Assembly (NCBI GenBank): GCA_020435025.1
Contig: JAGRAG010000353.1
Location: forward strand, 1 to 9,394
DNA from: Bdellovibrionales bacterium
GTDB taxonomy: Bacteria > Bdellovibrionota > Bdellovibrionia > Bdellovibrionales > UBA1609
Direction: 5' to 3'
DNA: 9,394 nt
The notes below the pieces were generated by a model. It saw only the letters and a list, made by a program, of their open reading frames with translations, did no database searches and was not told the DNA's origin. Made by a program: the position numbers and the translations under genes. Below, one piece after another: positions 1-6,260 of the stretch; position 1 is the stretch's first letter, and each line of letters opens with the position of its first letter.

Positions 1-2
1 TA

Positions 3-602
3 TTATCTACTGATGCGGTATCTGACATAAGGTTGAAAGGTATTTGGTAAAGGGATTTTTCGTTTCTTCTTAACAACCTTCCCGCAAAGACCCCAAGTCC
101 ATCCTCCGAGAGGAATTTTCTTTTTGCATTTAAAGGTACGAGGCTCATTGTATTCAAGTACTCGCCAGTGATTGTAGGTGGCAAGTCCTGCTTTTACCTT
201 GATACTACCGATTTTAAAACTCGTTTTGTTTTTAAGAGCTTTGGCTAAGTGTTTTAAGACTATTGATTCATTTACAATTATGTGTCCTAGGGATTCCCTG
301 TCGATTTCTTGAACGATTCTTCTTGCCGTTTTAATCAGTCTATAGCTGAAGAACTTGTTGAGTGCGGAGTAGCATCCACTGGTCGCGGCGCCACTACTGC
401 CAGCGACACAAGTCGCTGTGGTGGCAACGGCAACGGCGTAGCGAAGTTCTTCTTCATGATCGATAGGGTCTCCATAGGCTACTTCCCATCCTTTTTCGAG
501 ACGATCCATAACTTTGTTACGATTGGATTCCGCCGACGATGCGAAAGTGAGAGCGATAGTTGAAAGAAGGATTCCTTTTCTAATGATAATTGGTATTTTC
601 AT
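3..602 (-). CDS. Exported basic protein of unknown function, downstream of phospholipase A2-like gene
   Basis: I do not recognise this 199-residue protein. It starts with a signal peptide (basic MKIPIIIRKG, then a hydrophobic run to about residue 21), with likely cleavage near ASSA at residue 24. Residues 54-82 form an Ala/Thr/Gly/Ser-rich segment containing Cys65 and Cys77, which could be a membrane-interacting helix. The C-terminal third is strongly basic and carries a short internal repeat, KKIPL at 161-165 and RKIPL at 181-185, with Cys159 and Cys173 around it; it ends PYVRYRISR. Four cysteines in an exported protein suggest two disulfides. The start is supported by AAAGGAG six bases upstream of the ATG. 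It lies 29 bases after the phospholipase-like gene on the same strand, so co-transcription is likely. It could be a co-secreted partner or effector, or an immunity-type protein for the lipase; this is inference. The stop codon lies just inside the left edge, so the gene is complete. Confidence 0.8.
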   Translation of the reverse strand: MKIPIIIRKGILLSTIALTFASSAESNRNKVMDRLEKGWEVAYGDPIDHEEELRYAVAVATTATCVAGSSGAATSGCYSALNKFFSYRLIKTARRIVQEIDRESLGHIIVNESIVLKHLAKALKNKTSFKIGSIKVKAGLATYNHWRVLEYNEPRTFKCKKKIPLGGWTWGLCGKVVKKKRKIPLPNTFQPYVRYRISR

Positions 603-631
603 TCTTTTCTCCTTTGATTACGTGTCCTAAT

Positions 632-1003
632 TTATCTGCATACTTTTTGTGCATCTTTGAATGGGTCAGAACCGTTTTTACGAACGGAGTTGTAGTAAAT
701 GTCAGCCACCTTGAGACAAGAATTTTTGTGAACCTTGTGCCATGGGCTTGTATAGGCTCTGCGACAGGCTTTTTTTAAAAGTTTGCGAAGTTCTTGATCG
801 CAGGTTTTTCTATTTGTTCCGCAGGTTTCATAGCAGTGATCGTGCACGTCACATGCTGCGGAAAACTTGGCAGCGCCCCATCTGTCAGGTACCACTCGTG
901 TGTTCCATCCAGAACCACAGTGGGCGTAGCTAGAAATTGATGAAGTTAGGGCACCGGTTACCACTAAAGTGATGAAAGTGGAGCGAATGGCTTTCTGATA
1001 CAT
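632..1003 (-). CDS. Secreted phospholipase A2-like protein
   Basis: This 123-residue protein has a signal peptide (MYQKAIRSTF, then a hydrophobic stretch) with probable cleavage after SSYA at residue 27. The mature part has the hallmark of small secreted phospholipase A2: CDVHDHCYETCG at residues 51-62, with His54 as general base and Asp55 as calcium ligand. The preceding CGSGW...VPDRW segment (29-42) sits where the calcium loop belongs. Asp69 in TCDQEL is the likely second catalytic Asp by analogy with bacterial enzymes. Eight cysteines (29, 51, 57, 61, 68, 80, 96, 122) fit four disulfides. The expected reaction is calcium-dependent hydrolysis of the sn-2 ester of phospholipids outside the cytoplasm. 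I chose the ATG at 1003 because AAGGAG lies six bases upstream and the signal peptide starts there; the frame continues 11 codons upstream to a TTG lacking that support. Substrate (prey, host or self membrane) is unknown. Confidence 0.85.
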   Translation of the reverse strand: MYQKAIRSTFITLVVTGALTSSISSYAHCGSGWNTRVVPDRWGAAKFSAACDVHDHCYETCGTNRKTCDQELRKLLKKACRRAYTSPWHKVHKNSCLKVADIYYNSVRKNGSDPFKDAQKVCR

Positions 1004-1053
1004 AATGTTCTCCTTGTTTTGATCGTTCTTATTCAAAGATGCGATGGTTCCGT

Positions 1054-1125
1054 CTAGTAGCAGGATCCGTGCTTGATCACGTGTGGAATCACAAATGGCG
1101 CTTTTGCATCAAATAAGATGCTCAT
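1054..1125 (-). CDS. Possible 23-codon small ORF upstream of the phospholipase-like gene
   Basis: A short frame, MSILFDAKAPFVIPHVIKHGSCY then TAG, begins with ATG preceded by AAAGGAGATAA. This is as good a ribosome binding site as those of the two genes downstream; all three share an (A)AGGAGA core. It ends 50 bases before the phospholipase-like start, in the same direction. The peptide has no signal sequence or membrane segment and matches no family I know. It could be a leader peptide controlling the downstream genes, a real microprotein, or a chance frame after a Shine-Dalgarno-like site. The binding site and position are seen directly; translation is inference. Confidence 0.4.
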   Translation of the reverse strand: MSILFDAKAPFVIPHVIKHGSCY

Positions 1126-1224
1126 TTATCTCCTTTGAATCCGAAAACTGTGTGTTCGAGATCCGGAACTAGAGACTCAGTCCAGGCTTTTAGAATGTAA
1201 CAAGGTAGACCTAAAGGAAGTTGA

Positions 1225-1353
1225 ATGATTCAATTGGCAGCAGCATTTGATCAAGCTATTAGTACCTAGGATGTGGAAAAAGTGACAAGCTATTCTGATT
1301 TTGATACAACGACAAATATAAACTGGACAGCTATTGAGAAACCAAGTTTTTAA
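1225..1353 (+). pseudogene. Possible gene relic: short frame interrupted by one TAG
   Basis: An ATG at 1225, preceded by AAAGGAAG, opens a frame reading MIQLAAAFDQAIST. It meets TAG at 1267 and then runs on in the same frame from DVEKVTSYSDFDTTTN to EKPSF before TAA at 1351. The composition is protein-like, but 42 codons with a single interrupting stop can arise by chance. No family is recognised. It could be a decayed small gene, or simply noncoding sequence. Confidence 0.18.
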
Positions 1354-1394
1354 AATGCCGGTGGATATTTGATGTACATAAATGGACGGGTTCT

Positions 1395-1904
1395 ATGAAC
1401 GAAAAAGTAAAATGGGCCGCAGTGATTGTTTCTGTTGCTTTCGTCATTGTTGGCTACAAGGCATTTTTCCCTAACGATCAGGAGCAGATCGCTCGTCGTC
1501 TGACGTCACTGATGCATCTACTGTCCAAATCCAAAAAAGAGTCGGTCATCTCTGTTGCCAAGAAGGTGACGGATTCACTGACCTACTTTCAGCCACCCGT
1601 AGAAATTCGTTTGACTGGCGGAGGTCAGGTGGAACGAACTTTGTCTGCAGAAAGTCTGGAACGCATCAAGCAAAATATTTCGACAATTAAATTTCGTTAT
1701 CCATGGGTAAACTTTAAAGTTGAAGATCTTCGGACAGCAGTTGAACCCCCTCAAGCTCAGTCGTCTACCCAGATTCGTATGGAGTTTGAAGATTCCAATC
1801 AGACAGCTGTTTATGATCTTTATGACCTGCAAATTTCATGGGTTTATGTTGAAAGTGAGTGGAAAATCCAAAAGGTTCATATTGAATCTGTTGGATCTGA
1901 ATAG
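1395..1904 (+). CDS. Membrane-anchored NTF2-like domain protein
   Basis: This 169-residue protein has one N-terminal hydrophobic segment (about residues 7-24, WAAVIVSVAFVIVGYKAF) with no clear cleavage site. It is probably a signal anchor that places the rest in the periplasm. Residues about 28-169 resemble the NTF2/SnoaL cone fold: an N-terminal helix pair, then strands, ending in the typical pattern ISWVYVESEWKIQKVHIE, where an aromatic-rich strand is followed by W-K-I and a final strand. That resemblance is by pattern only. No catalytic residues can be assigned; such domains often bind small ligands or serve as assembly modules. The ribosome binding site is weak (GGACGGG about five bases upstream), so expression may be low. 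Its 3' end faces the LysR-type gene with 25 bases between them. Confidence 0.8.
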   Translation: MNEKVKWAAVIVSVAFVIVGYKAFFPNDQEQIARRLTSLMHLLSKSKKESVISVAKKVTDSLTYFQPPVEIRLTGGGQVERTLSAESLERIKQNISTIKFRYPWVNFKVEDLRTAVEPPQAQSSTQIRMEFEDSNQTAVYDLYDLQISWVYVESEWKIQKVHIESVGSE

Positions 1905-1929
1905 GCTCGGTTCGAAGACACTGTGATTT

Positions 1930-2739
1930 TTAGTAAGTGGAAAACTCTTTGATAATAGAGTTTAAAAGACGGTTGGCTCGATGATCGGCTCTAAAGATAA
2001 GGCTGATCTGGGCGTTAAAAAACGGTTTCCCTATGCGTTGGGTAAGACCAAACCTCTCGGCAACACTTATGGGTAAAATGGCCTGTCCTTTTAAATCTAA
2101 AGCGAGCTGTGCTGCGAAACCGTAATCGCTAGCTGGAATAAGTTGAATGGTGCTTTTTTTGTATTTAGCTAAAATATTAGCCGAAGAAATCAGGGCTGGA
2201 TTATAGGTTACAATGGGTCTTGGTTTAGTCCCTCGGGAGTACAGTCCAACTTCTTCGGTTTTTAACTTCCGAATAACGAGTTCCGGAAATAAAGTGGGGT
2301 TTGCTACGATTGCGAAGTCCACTTCATGATTGAGAACTTTCCGTGTGATAGATGGAGAACGATCTAAAGTGAATTCGAGATTGAGTAGCGGGTTGTCTTG
2401 AATCAATTTTGAAAAAGCACTTGAGTATTGGATTAGGACTGACGGATGCCCACCGATAGTGAGTAAACCTTGCAGGTCACTTGTGGGTTTGTTGGTCACG
2501 GACAAGTAATCATCCCAAATCTTTAACTGAGTTTGAATCTGTTGAAAGAGCCGATCTCCATCGGTGGTTGGCCGTAGTCCTCGATTGGAGCGGATAAATA
2601 AAGTGGAGTTGAGCTCTGTTTCCAGTCGCGACAGAACTCGTGACAGGGCTCCTTGGTTCATATCTAACCGATCGGCGGCCTTTGAAAGGCTCGATTCCTT
2701 GTAGATCATTTGAAAAATATCAAAGTCTTTGCGGATCAT
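1930..2739 (-). CDS. LysR-family transcriptional regulator
   Basis: The N-terminus has the LysR winged helix-turn-helix: FDIFQMIYKESSLSKAADRL, then NQGALSRVLSRLETELN with the recognition helix at about residues 28-40, followed by LFIRSNRGLRPTTDGDRL as the wing. A linker helix (61-80) leads to the substrate-binding-protein-like effector domain (about 90-265), which includes LTIGGHPSVL, the usual first strand, and DFAIVANP, a typical LysR core strand. At 269 residues it is slightly shorter than the family norm of about 300. AGGAG precedes the ATG by nine bases. It is transcribed away from the haem lipoprotein gene at 2846, and LysR proteins commonly regulate the divergent neighbour and themselves. 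The effector cannot be told from sequence. Confidence 0.95.
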   Translation of the reverse strand: MIRKDFDIFQMIYKESSLSKAADRLDMNQGALSRVLSRLETELNSTLFIRSNRGLRPTTDGDRLFQQIQTQLKIWDDYLSVTNKPTSDLQGLLTIGGHPSVLIQYSSAFSKLIQDNPLLNLEFTLDRSPSITRKVLNHEVDFAIVANPTLFPELVIRKLKTEEVGLYSRGTKPRPIVTYNPALISSANILAKYKKSTIQLIPASDYGFAAQLALDLKGQAILPISVAERFGLTQRIGKPFFNAQISLIFRADHRANRLLNSIIKEFSTY

Positions 2740-2755
2740 GTTTTTACTCTCCTGA

Positions 2756-2772
2756 TATGCTGTTAAAACATA
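2756..2772. promoter_or_regulatory. Candidate LysR-type operator in the divergent promoter region
   Basis: The inverted repeat TATG-N9-CATA contains the T-N11-A spacing expected of a LysR-type binding site. It lies 17 bases before the regulator's own start codon and about 75 bases before the lipoprotein gene. A palindromic GATATATC follows at 2776-2783. The arms are short and AT-rich, so chance occurrence is possible. No confident -35/-10 pair was found on either strand here. Confidence 0.35.
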
Positions 2773-2845
2773 CTTGATATATCTTAATTGGCATTCTTCG
2801 CATACTAAAAAAGGTCTATGCTTCTCGTAGTGGGAGGGATTTGAT

Positions 2846-3193
2846 ATGAGAAAGTTTTTTTTAGTAGCTAGTCTAATTGGAATATTTCAATTGGGGTGTC
2901 AGGGGGCAGAATCAGGGCATCAGCCAATAGTTTCAGAGGTTCCGCTAGAGGAGCCGATTACTTTTGTGAATGATATCTTACCGTTGGTTCAAAAAAGATG
3001 CTCTCTATGTCATAACTCTGGATCGGGTCTTCCCGTATGGGAGGACTACCAGACACTTTTTGATAATAGAGAATTTGTACGATTTCGGGTTTTTGAAAAT
3101 CGCTCAATGCCAAGAGGAAATGCAACCAATATGACTGAAGAGGAAAGGGCCTTTATGGCTCAGTGGATTGATGAGGGTGCTCGCTTTGAATAA
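2846..3193 (+). CDS. Lipoprotein with c-type haem-binding motif
   Basis: This 115-residue protein begins with a lipoprotein signal: MRKFFLVASLIGIFQLGC, with the lipobox LGC and acylated Cys18. The mature domain has one haem c attachment site, CSLCH (52-56), within ITFVNDILPLVQKRCSLCHN, the form seen in small monohaem cytochrome modules that begin F-x-x-D-I-x-P. Met88 in RSMPRG is the likely distal haem ligand, and the end NMTEEERAFMAQWIDEGA matches the closing helix of such modules. It should be an outer- or inner-membrane-tethered periplasmic electron carrier or redox module. The partner is unknown, and no other respiratory gene lies in the window. GGGAGG eight bases upstream supports the start. 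It is divergent from the LysR-type gene, which may control it. Confidence 0.88.
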   Translation: MRKFFLVASLIGIFQLGCQGAESGHQPIVSEVPLEEPITFVNDILPLVQKRCSLCHNSGSGLPVWEDYQTLFDNREFVRFRVFENRSMPRGNATNMTEEERAFMAQWIDEGARFE

Positions 3194-3245
3194 GCTGTGA
3201 TGATGCGAAGGAATTTGGACAGTTCGGTTTGAAAATACTTCATGC

Positions 3246-3265
3246 AAAACTGTTCAAAACTGTTC
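3246..3265 (+). repeat. Tandem 10-base repeat upstream of nuclease gene
   Basis: AAAACTGTTC occurs twice head to tail (3246-3255 and 3256-3265). A near-inverted copy, GGACAGTT, sits at 3217-3224. The cluster lies 25 bases before a candidate -10 box, where activator sites are often found. It may be a regulator-binding site for the nuclease gene. The repeat is seen directly; the role is inference. Confidence 0.5.
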
Positions 3266-3289
3266 CTAGAAATCCTTGGGTCGCCGCAC

Positions 3290-3295
3290 TATAAA
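3290..3295 (+). promoter_or_regulatory. Candidate -10 box for the nuclease gene
   Basis: TATAAA lies 27 bases before the nuclease start codon. There is no good -35 hexamer 16-18 bases upstream; instead the tandem AAAACTGTTC repeats are nearby, which would suit an activator-dependent promoter. Confidence 0.3.
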
Positions 3296-3322
3296 TAGCT
3301 TCTATTTAAAGGAGCTATCTCA

Positions 3323-4267
3323 ATGTTTAAAAGTGTCATGAGTTTATTAGTTATATTTGGAGCCCTATTGGCTCATGCGTGGGGCGATCTAGGACATGAA
3401 ACAATTGCCGAGATAGCGCAAGAGATCTTAAAGAAAGATCCTAAAACACAACAGGCGATCGTTGCAATAATAGGAGTTGAAGACCTAAAAATCGCGGCCA
3501 CCTGGCCTGACAATGCCAGAGATGATCATCGTTTTGATCCATTTGCACAGTTTCATTTTCACACAGATGTTGTTCCTGGACATAATGTTGCGAAACCAGG
3601 GGCCTTAAACGTAATGACCGAGTGGCCTAATATCTTAAAAGACCCTCAAGCCTCTAATCAAAAAAAGATGATTGCTCTTAGGTATTTGATTCATGTGATC
3701 GGCGATCTTCATCAACCTCTGCACGTTGGAAATGGATATGATTTAGGTGGAAATCTTTGTTCCGTAAAATGGAATTATCCTTCTTCATTGGCAAAGACAC
3801 TAACTCTTCATAAAATTTGGGACACCACAATTCCTTCTGATTCAGCTATGAACTTAAAAAAACAAAGTGGCGCTAGGGGATGGTTTGGTTCGAAAGAGTA
3901 TGCAAATGCTTTGATGGCTCAACCCGAGTTTCAACAAATTCTGAAAGAGGAAACTAATTTAGACTCGTCGGTTTGGGTAGAAGAGTCGAGAAAGCTAAGG
4001 GAAGAGCATGTTTATCCGGATCCCCAAGTACACCCCACTCAACGTCCCTACTGCCGAAAGTCCTATAAGGATAAAGTTTCTTTAGAGGTACTGCCTGTTT
4101 TGGATCAGTCTTACTTTCTGTCAGCTGAAAAGGTTGTCAATCAACGATTGATTCTGGCTGGCATTCGTACGGCGCGAACGTTACAAAAGATTTTAGGTGA
4201 TCTTCCGAGCGAAGCAGAATCCGTTGACGAGATTCTAGAATCCTTTTTTCTAAATCTATCAAAGTAA
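3323..4267 (+). CDS. Exported S1/P1-type zinc nuclease
   Basis: This 314-residue protein has a signal peptide ending AHA, which leaves Trp20 as the mature N-terminus, as required in the S1/P1 family where that Trp is a zinc ligand. Candidates for the other ligands are present in order: His25 in WGDLGHETIAEIAQ, Asp63 in TWPD, His78 (or His80) in FHFHTD, His124, Asp128 and His134 in HVIGDLHQPLHVG, and His163 and Asp167 in LHKIWD. The trinuclear zinc site therefore looks intact. The family cleaves single-stranded DNA and RNA and removes 3' phosphates, outside the cytoplasm. Cys146 and Cys244 could form a disulfide. AAAGGAG eight bases upstream supports the start. The next gene follows after 38 bases, suggesting one transcript. 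A role in degrading prey, host or environmental nucleic acid is likely but inferred. Confidence 0.93.
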   Translation: MFKSVMSLLVIFGALLAHAWGDLGHETIAEIAQEILKKDPKTQQAIVAIIGVEDLKIAATWPDNARDDHRFDPFAQFHFHTDVVPGHNVAKPGALNVMTEWPNILKDPQASNQKKMIALRYLIHVIGDLHQPLHVGNGYDLGGNLCSVKWNYPSSLAKTLTLHKIWDTTIPSDSAMNLKKQSGARGWFGSKEYANALMAQPEFQQILKEETNLDSSVWVEESRKLREEHVYPDPQVHPTQRPYCRKSYKDKVSLEVLPVLDQSYFLSAEKVVNQRLILAGIRTARTLQKILGDLPSEAESVDEILESFFLNLSK

Positions 4268-4305
4268 TCAAAAAAGTTTAATTTCAATCACCTTAAGGAG
4301 TCTTT

Positions 4306-5061
4306 ATGAAAAATATGATCGTAAAAAGTTTAGTAGCTTTAACGATTCTTGCATTGCAACCATTGGCGTATGCGGGAAATTGGGTTCAAGAAAATAGCTA
4401 TTCCATTGTTGTAAACAAGGATTTGGTTGGAAGAGAGCAAGTTTTAGATCTAAATCGCAAATTGGATATAAAAGATGGTGATAGAGTTCACAAAGTTGTT
4501 CTATTGGTGGCCTCACAAAGAGGTAAAGGAAATGCAAAGGTCACAATAGGGACACAGGTGATTGCTCTGAAAAATAATATTAGTAGAGACCTTGAAGTCT
4601 TTGAGGCCTCGATTCCTAATGGTGAGTCATTAAACCACTCTTTACAATTAATCACAAATGGATCAGTTTTCGTTCATTCAGTGACCCTAATTGTTGAGGG
4701 AGATCCTAGTGAAGACTTACTAGATGAAAAGCTAAGAGAGCGTGATCTTCAATGTGAACGGCGTAAGCGCAATGAGGAGGCTCGCAAAAAACGAGACGAA
4801 GAAAAAGCCAGAAAAGAGATCGAAGACAAAAGACGTCGTGAACAAGAGCGTGAAGATCAACGTCGTAAGGAGAGATTAGCCCGCTCATGCACTGGTTCGA
4901 ACGCTTTTGGACAATGGGCTGCCGGAGGCGGTTGTAATGCCTTTGGTTGCTATTGGAAAGGCGGTGGATGTAATGCTTTTGGATGCTATCATGATGGAGG
5001 GAGCTGCAATGCCTTTGGGTGTACAAAAAAGGCTCCAAAAACATCAAAAGCGTGCGAGTGA
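4306..5061 (+). CDS. Exported protein with charged helix and four CNAFGC-type repeats
   Basis: I do not recognise a named family. The 251-residue protein has a signal peptide cleaved near AYA (residue 23), then a domain of about 105 residues (24-131) that looks strand-rich. Residues 134-193 are almost wholly Arg, Lys and Glu with a few Asp, Gln and Ala, predicting one long single helix or coiled coil. The C-terminus carries four 12-residue repeats: SNAFGQWAAGGG (198-209), CNAFGCYWKGGG (210-221), CNAFGCYHDGGS (222-233) and CNAFGCTKKAPK (234-245). The first has lost both cysteines. With Cys150, Cys195 and Cys250 there are nine cysteines. The layout suggests a stalk that holds a small Cys-rich module away from the folded domain, for disulfide bonding, metal binding or surface contact; this is inference. 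AAGGAG five bases before the ATG supports the start. It is probably co-transcribed with the nuclease gene. Confidence 0.85.
   Translation: MKNMIVKSLVALTILALQPLAYAGNWVQENSYSIVVNKDLVGREQVLDLNRKLDIKDGDRVHKVVLLVASQRGKGNAKVTIGTQVIALKNNISRDLEVFEASIPNGESLNHSLQLITNGSVFVHSVTLIVEGDPSEDLLDEKLRERDLQCERRKRNEEARKKRDEEKARKEIEDKRRREQEREDQRRKERLARSCTGSNAFGQWAAGGGCNAFGCYWKGGGCNAFGCYHDGGSCNAFGCTKKAPKTSKACE
4897..5040 (+). repeat. Four in-frame 36-base repeats encoding CNAFGC motifs
   Basis: Four tandem units of 36 bases each encode x-N-A-F-G-x followed by six variable residues, usually with Gly at positions 10 and 11. The AATGC(C/T)TTTGG core is conserved in units two to four, and the first unit has diverged. 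Silent differences between units show that the array is not a very recent duplication and that the protein motif is kept by selection. Confidence 0.85.
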
Positions 5062-5071
5062 ATACCAATTT

Positions 5072-5108
5072 GACGGGCCTAGATATTTTTCATGGGCCCG
5101 ACTCTAGG
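5072..5108 (+). terminator. Two overlapping inverted repeats after the CNAFGC gene
   Basis: CGGGCCTA (5074-5081) can pair with TGGGCCCG (5093-5100) around an 11-base loop, with one G-T pair. The overlapping CCTAGA (5078-5083) can instead pair with TCTAGG (5103-5108). No T-run follows on the plus strand, so this is not a classic intrinsic terminator. It sits 12 bases after the stop codon and may act as a 3' end or RNA-stability element. Confidence 0.3.
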
Positions 5109-5177
5109 ATCAATTAAATACGGGCGGCGAGCTGAAATTGAGCCTTTTATAGGCATATAGCTTGCACAAAGGGCATC

Positions 5178-6260
5178 ATGCTTGGAAAATTTAAAAAATT
5201 ACATAGCGAAATCAGGCCCTGGAAATATTGTATTACCAAGGCCTTAGGTTTGATAAGCTTAGTGTTCCTATTGCCTCAGGCGTCCTCCGAAATTCTAGAT
5301 GATTCTCATCCCGTTTGGCAGTTTTATGGAGACGCCATCCCTGGAACGGTGGTTAAGTTTATTGACCATACGGACCCCTATCTTGAAGCTCGAATTGAAG
5401 AGCAATATACACAGATTCTGCGTTCAGAATCCTTAGGCAGGGACATCTGTCAGCTTTTGGGTCGCTCAACTGCGAATTATCAAGTACTGCTTGGTATAAA
5501 TGAGGCTGCAGCAGTTCGTCTGATTCATGAGTGCCAAAAATCTTGGCCCGATCTATTGCTTTCCAATCAGAGCTTTGCTCTTGAGAAGATCTTTGCTCAA
5601 CCTCGACAGTATTGGAAGGTATACGTAAAAGGCGCCGAAACATTACCTCTTTGGTCGTGGACCAAGGCGAGCAATCGCACTGTTTTATTTTTGAAGGATG
5701 GGGAAGAGCTTGCCGACTCCCAGTTAAGGGATATTTTGATTCATGAAACGGCTATTGCTCTTGATGGCAAGTTTGATATTGATGAAGAAAATTGGAATTT
5801 CCCTCAAAGTCGTCGAGACCGCTGTTCTCTACTTGCGGCCATTCATCTTCCCTCAGTAAAAACTGTTTCGACGACACTTCGGGCACTCGATATAGAGTGG
5901 TCCTACGGAAGTGGTCAAACAGATGGATCTACTGAGAATCTAGAGGAGAAGGGGAGCTGTCGACAAAAGTTTATTGCACTTTATGATAAAATGAAAGAGT
6001 CCTTAGATTTTCTTAACAAGCAAGAGTTTTATGAAGATTCTTTTTGGCGCCCTTTCTGTCGATTTCAGGAGGATGTTGAGCTTCTTCCTCAAACTAAAGC
6101 AGGTTTTTTACAAGCATTGGAAATTTTAGAGAGTGAAGTTACGGTTACTAGCAGTGGACGCGTGGAGACATTATGTGAGTACTTATCGACTCCGCAGTTG
6201 AGTAATCAAAATATCCGTTTCTCTCGTGGACCAAAACCTCGATTTACCGGGGGGTGGTGA
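5178..6260 (+). CDS. Exported protein of unknown function, first gene of a three-gene unit
   Basis: I do not recognise this 360-residue protein. It has a long signal peptide: a basic N-region of about 20 residues, a hydrophobic core (LGLISLVFLL), and likely cleavage after QASS near residue 37. The mature part has Cys91, Cys119, Cys216, Cys261, Cys294 and Cys333, consistent with disulfides in the periplasm. Around residue 189 is LRDILIHETAIALDGKFDID. This recalls the start of a zincin helix (HE) but lacks the second His of HExxH, so catalysis is doubtful; Asp196 might be a substitute ligand. The C-terminus is Gly/Pro/Arg-rich (FSRGPKPRFTGGW). The start is the only good ATG, with AAAGGG four bases upstream. 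Its TGA overlaps the next gene's ATG by one base, indicating tight translational coupling. A degenerate peptidase-like protein or a ligand sensor are possibilities. Confidence 0.82.
   Translation: MLGKFKKLHSEIRPWKYCITKALGLISLVFLLPQASSEILDDSHPVWQFYGDAIPGTVVKFIDHTDPYLEARIEEQYTQILRSESLGRDICQLLGRSTANYQVLLGINEAAAVRLIHECQKSWPDLLLSNQSFALEKIFAQPRQYWKVYVKGAETLPLWSWTKASNRTVLFLKDGEELADSQLRDILIHETAIALDGKFDIDEENWNFPQSRRDRCSLLAAIHLPSVKTVSTTLRALDIEWSYGSGQTDGSTENLEEKGSCRQKFIALYDKMKESLDFLNKQEFYEDSFWRPFCRFQEDVELLPQTKAGFLQALEILESEVTVTSSGRVETLCEYLSTPQLSNQNIRFSRGPKPRFTGGW

Larger units (their letters stand above)
1004..1394. other. Intergenic region between divergent units
   Basis: This 391-base stretch separates the minus-strand phospholipase unit from the plus-strand NTF2-like gene, so it should hold promoters for both. 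I could not find a convincing -35/-10 pair with standard spacing on either strand. It contains the small ORF at 1054-1125 and a plus-strand interrupted frame at 1225-1353. A CACGTG palindrome at 1078-1083 lies inside the small ORF. No tRNA, terminator-like hairpin or transposon end was seen. Confidence 0.5.

Noticed and set aside
309..563. Plus-strand open frame of 84 codons
   Set aside because: It lies antisense within the exported basic protein gene, which has a signal peptide and ribosome binding site; the plus frame has neither.
1197..1208. GTAACAAGGTAG, identical to a conserved stretch near the 3' end of 16S rRNA
   Set aside because: Flanking bases on both sides do not match 16S rRNA beyond a few positions, and there is no rRNA context; 12 bases can match by chance.
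1905..1925. GGTTCGAAG, similar to a tRNA T-loop
   Set aside because: No acceptor, D or anticodon arm can be found around it; the same motif occurs inside coding sequence at about 3888 and 4894.
1942..1963. AAACTCT / AGAGTTT hairpin near the convergent ends of the NTF2-like and LysR-type genes
   Set aside because: It is AT-rich, lies inside the LysR-type coding region, and is not followed by a real T-run; too weak for a terminator call.
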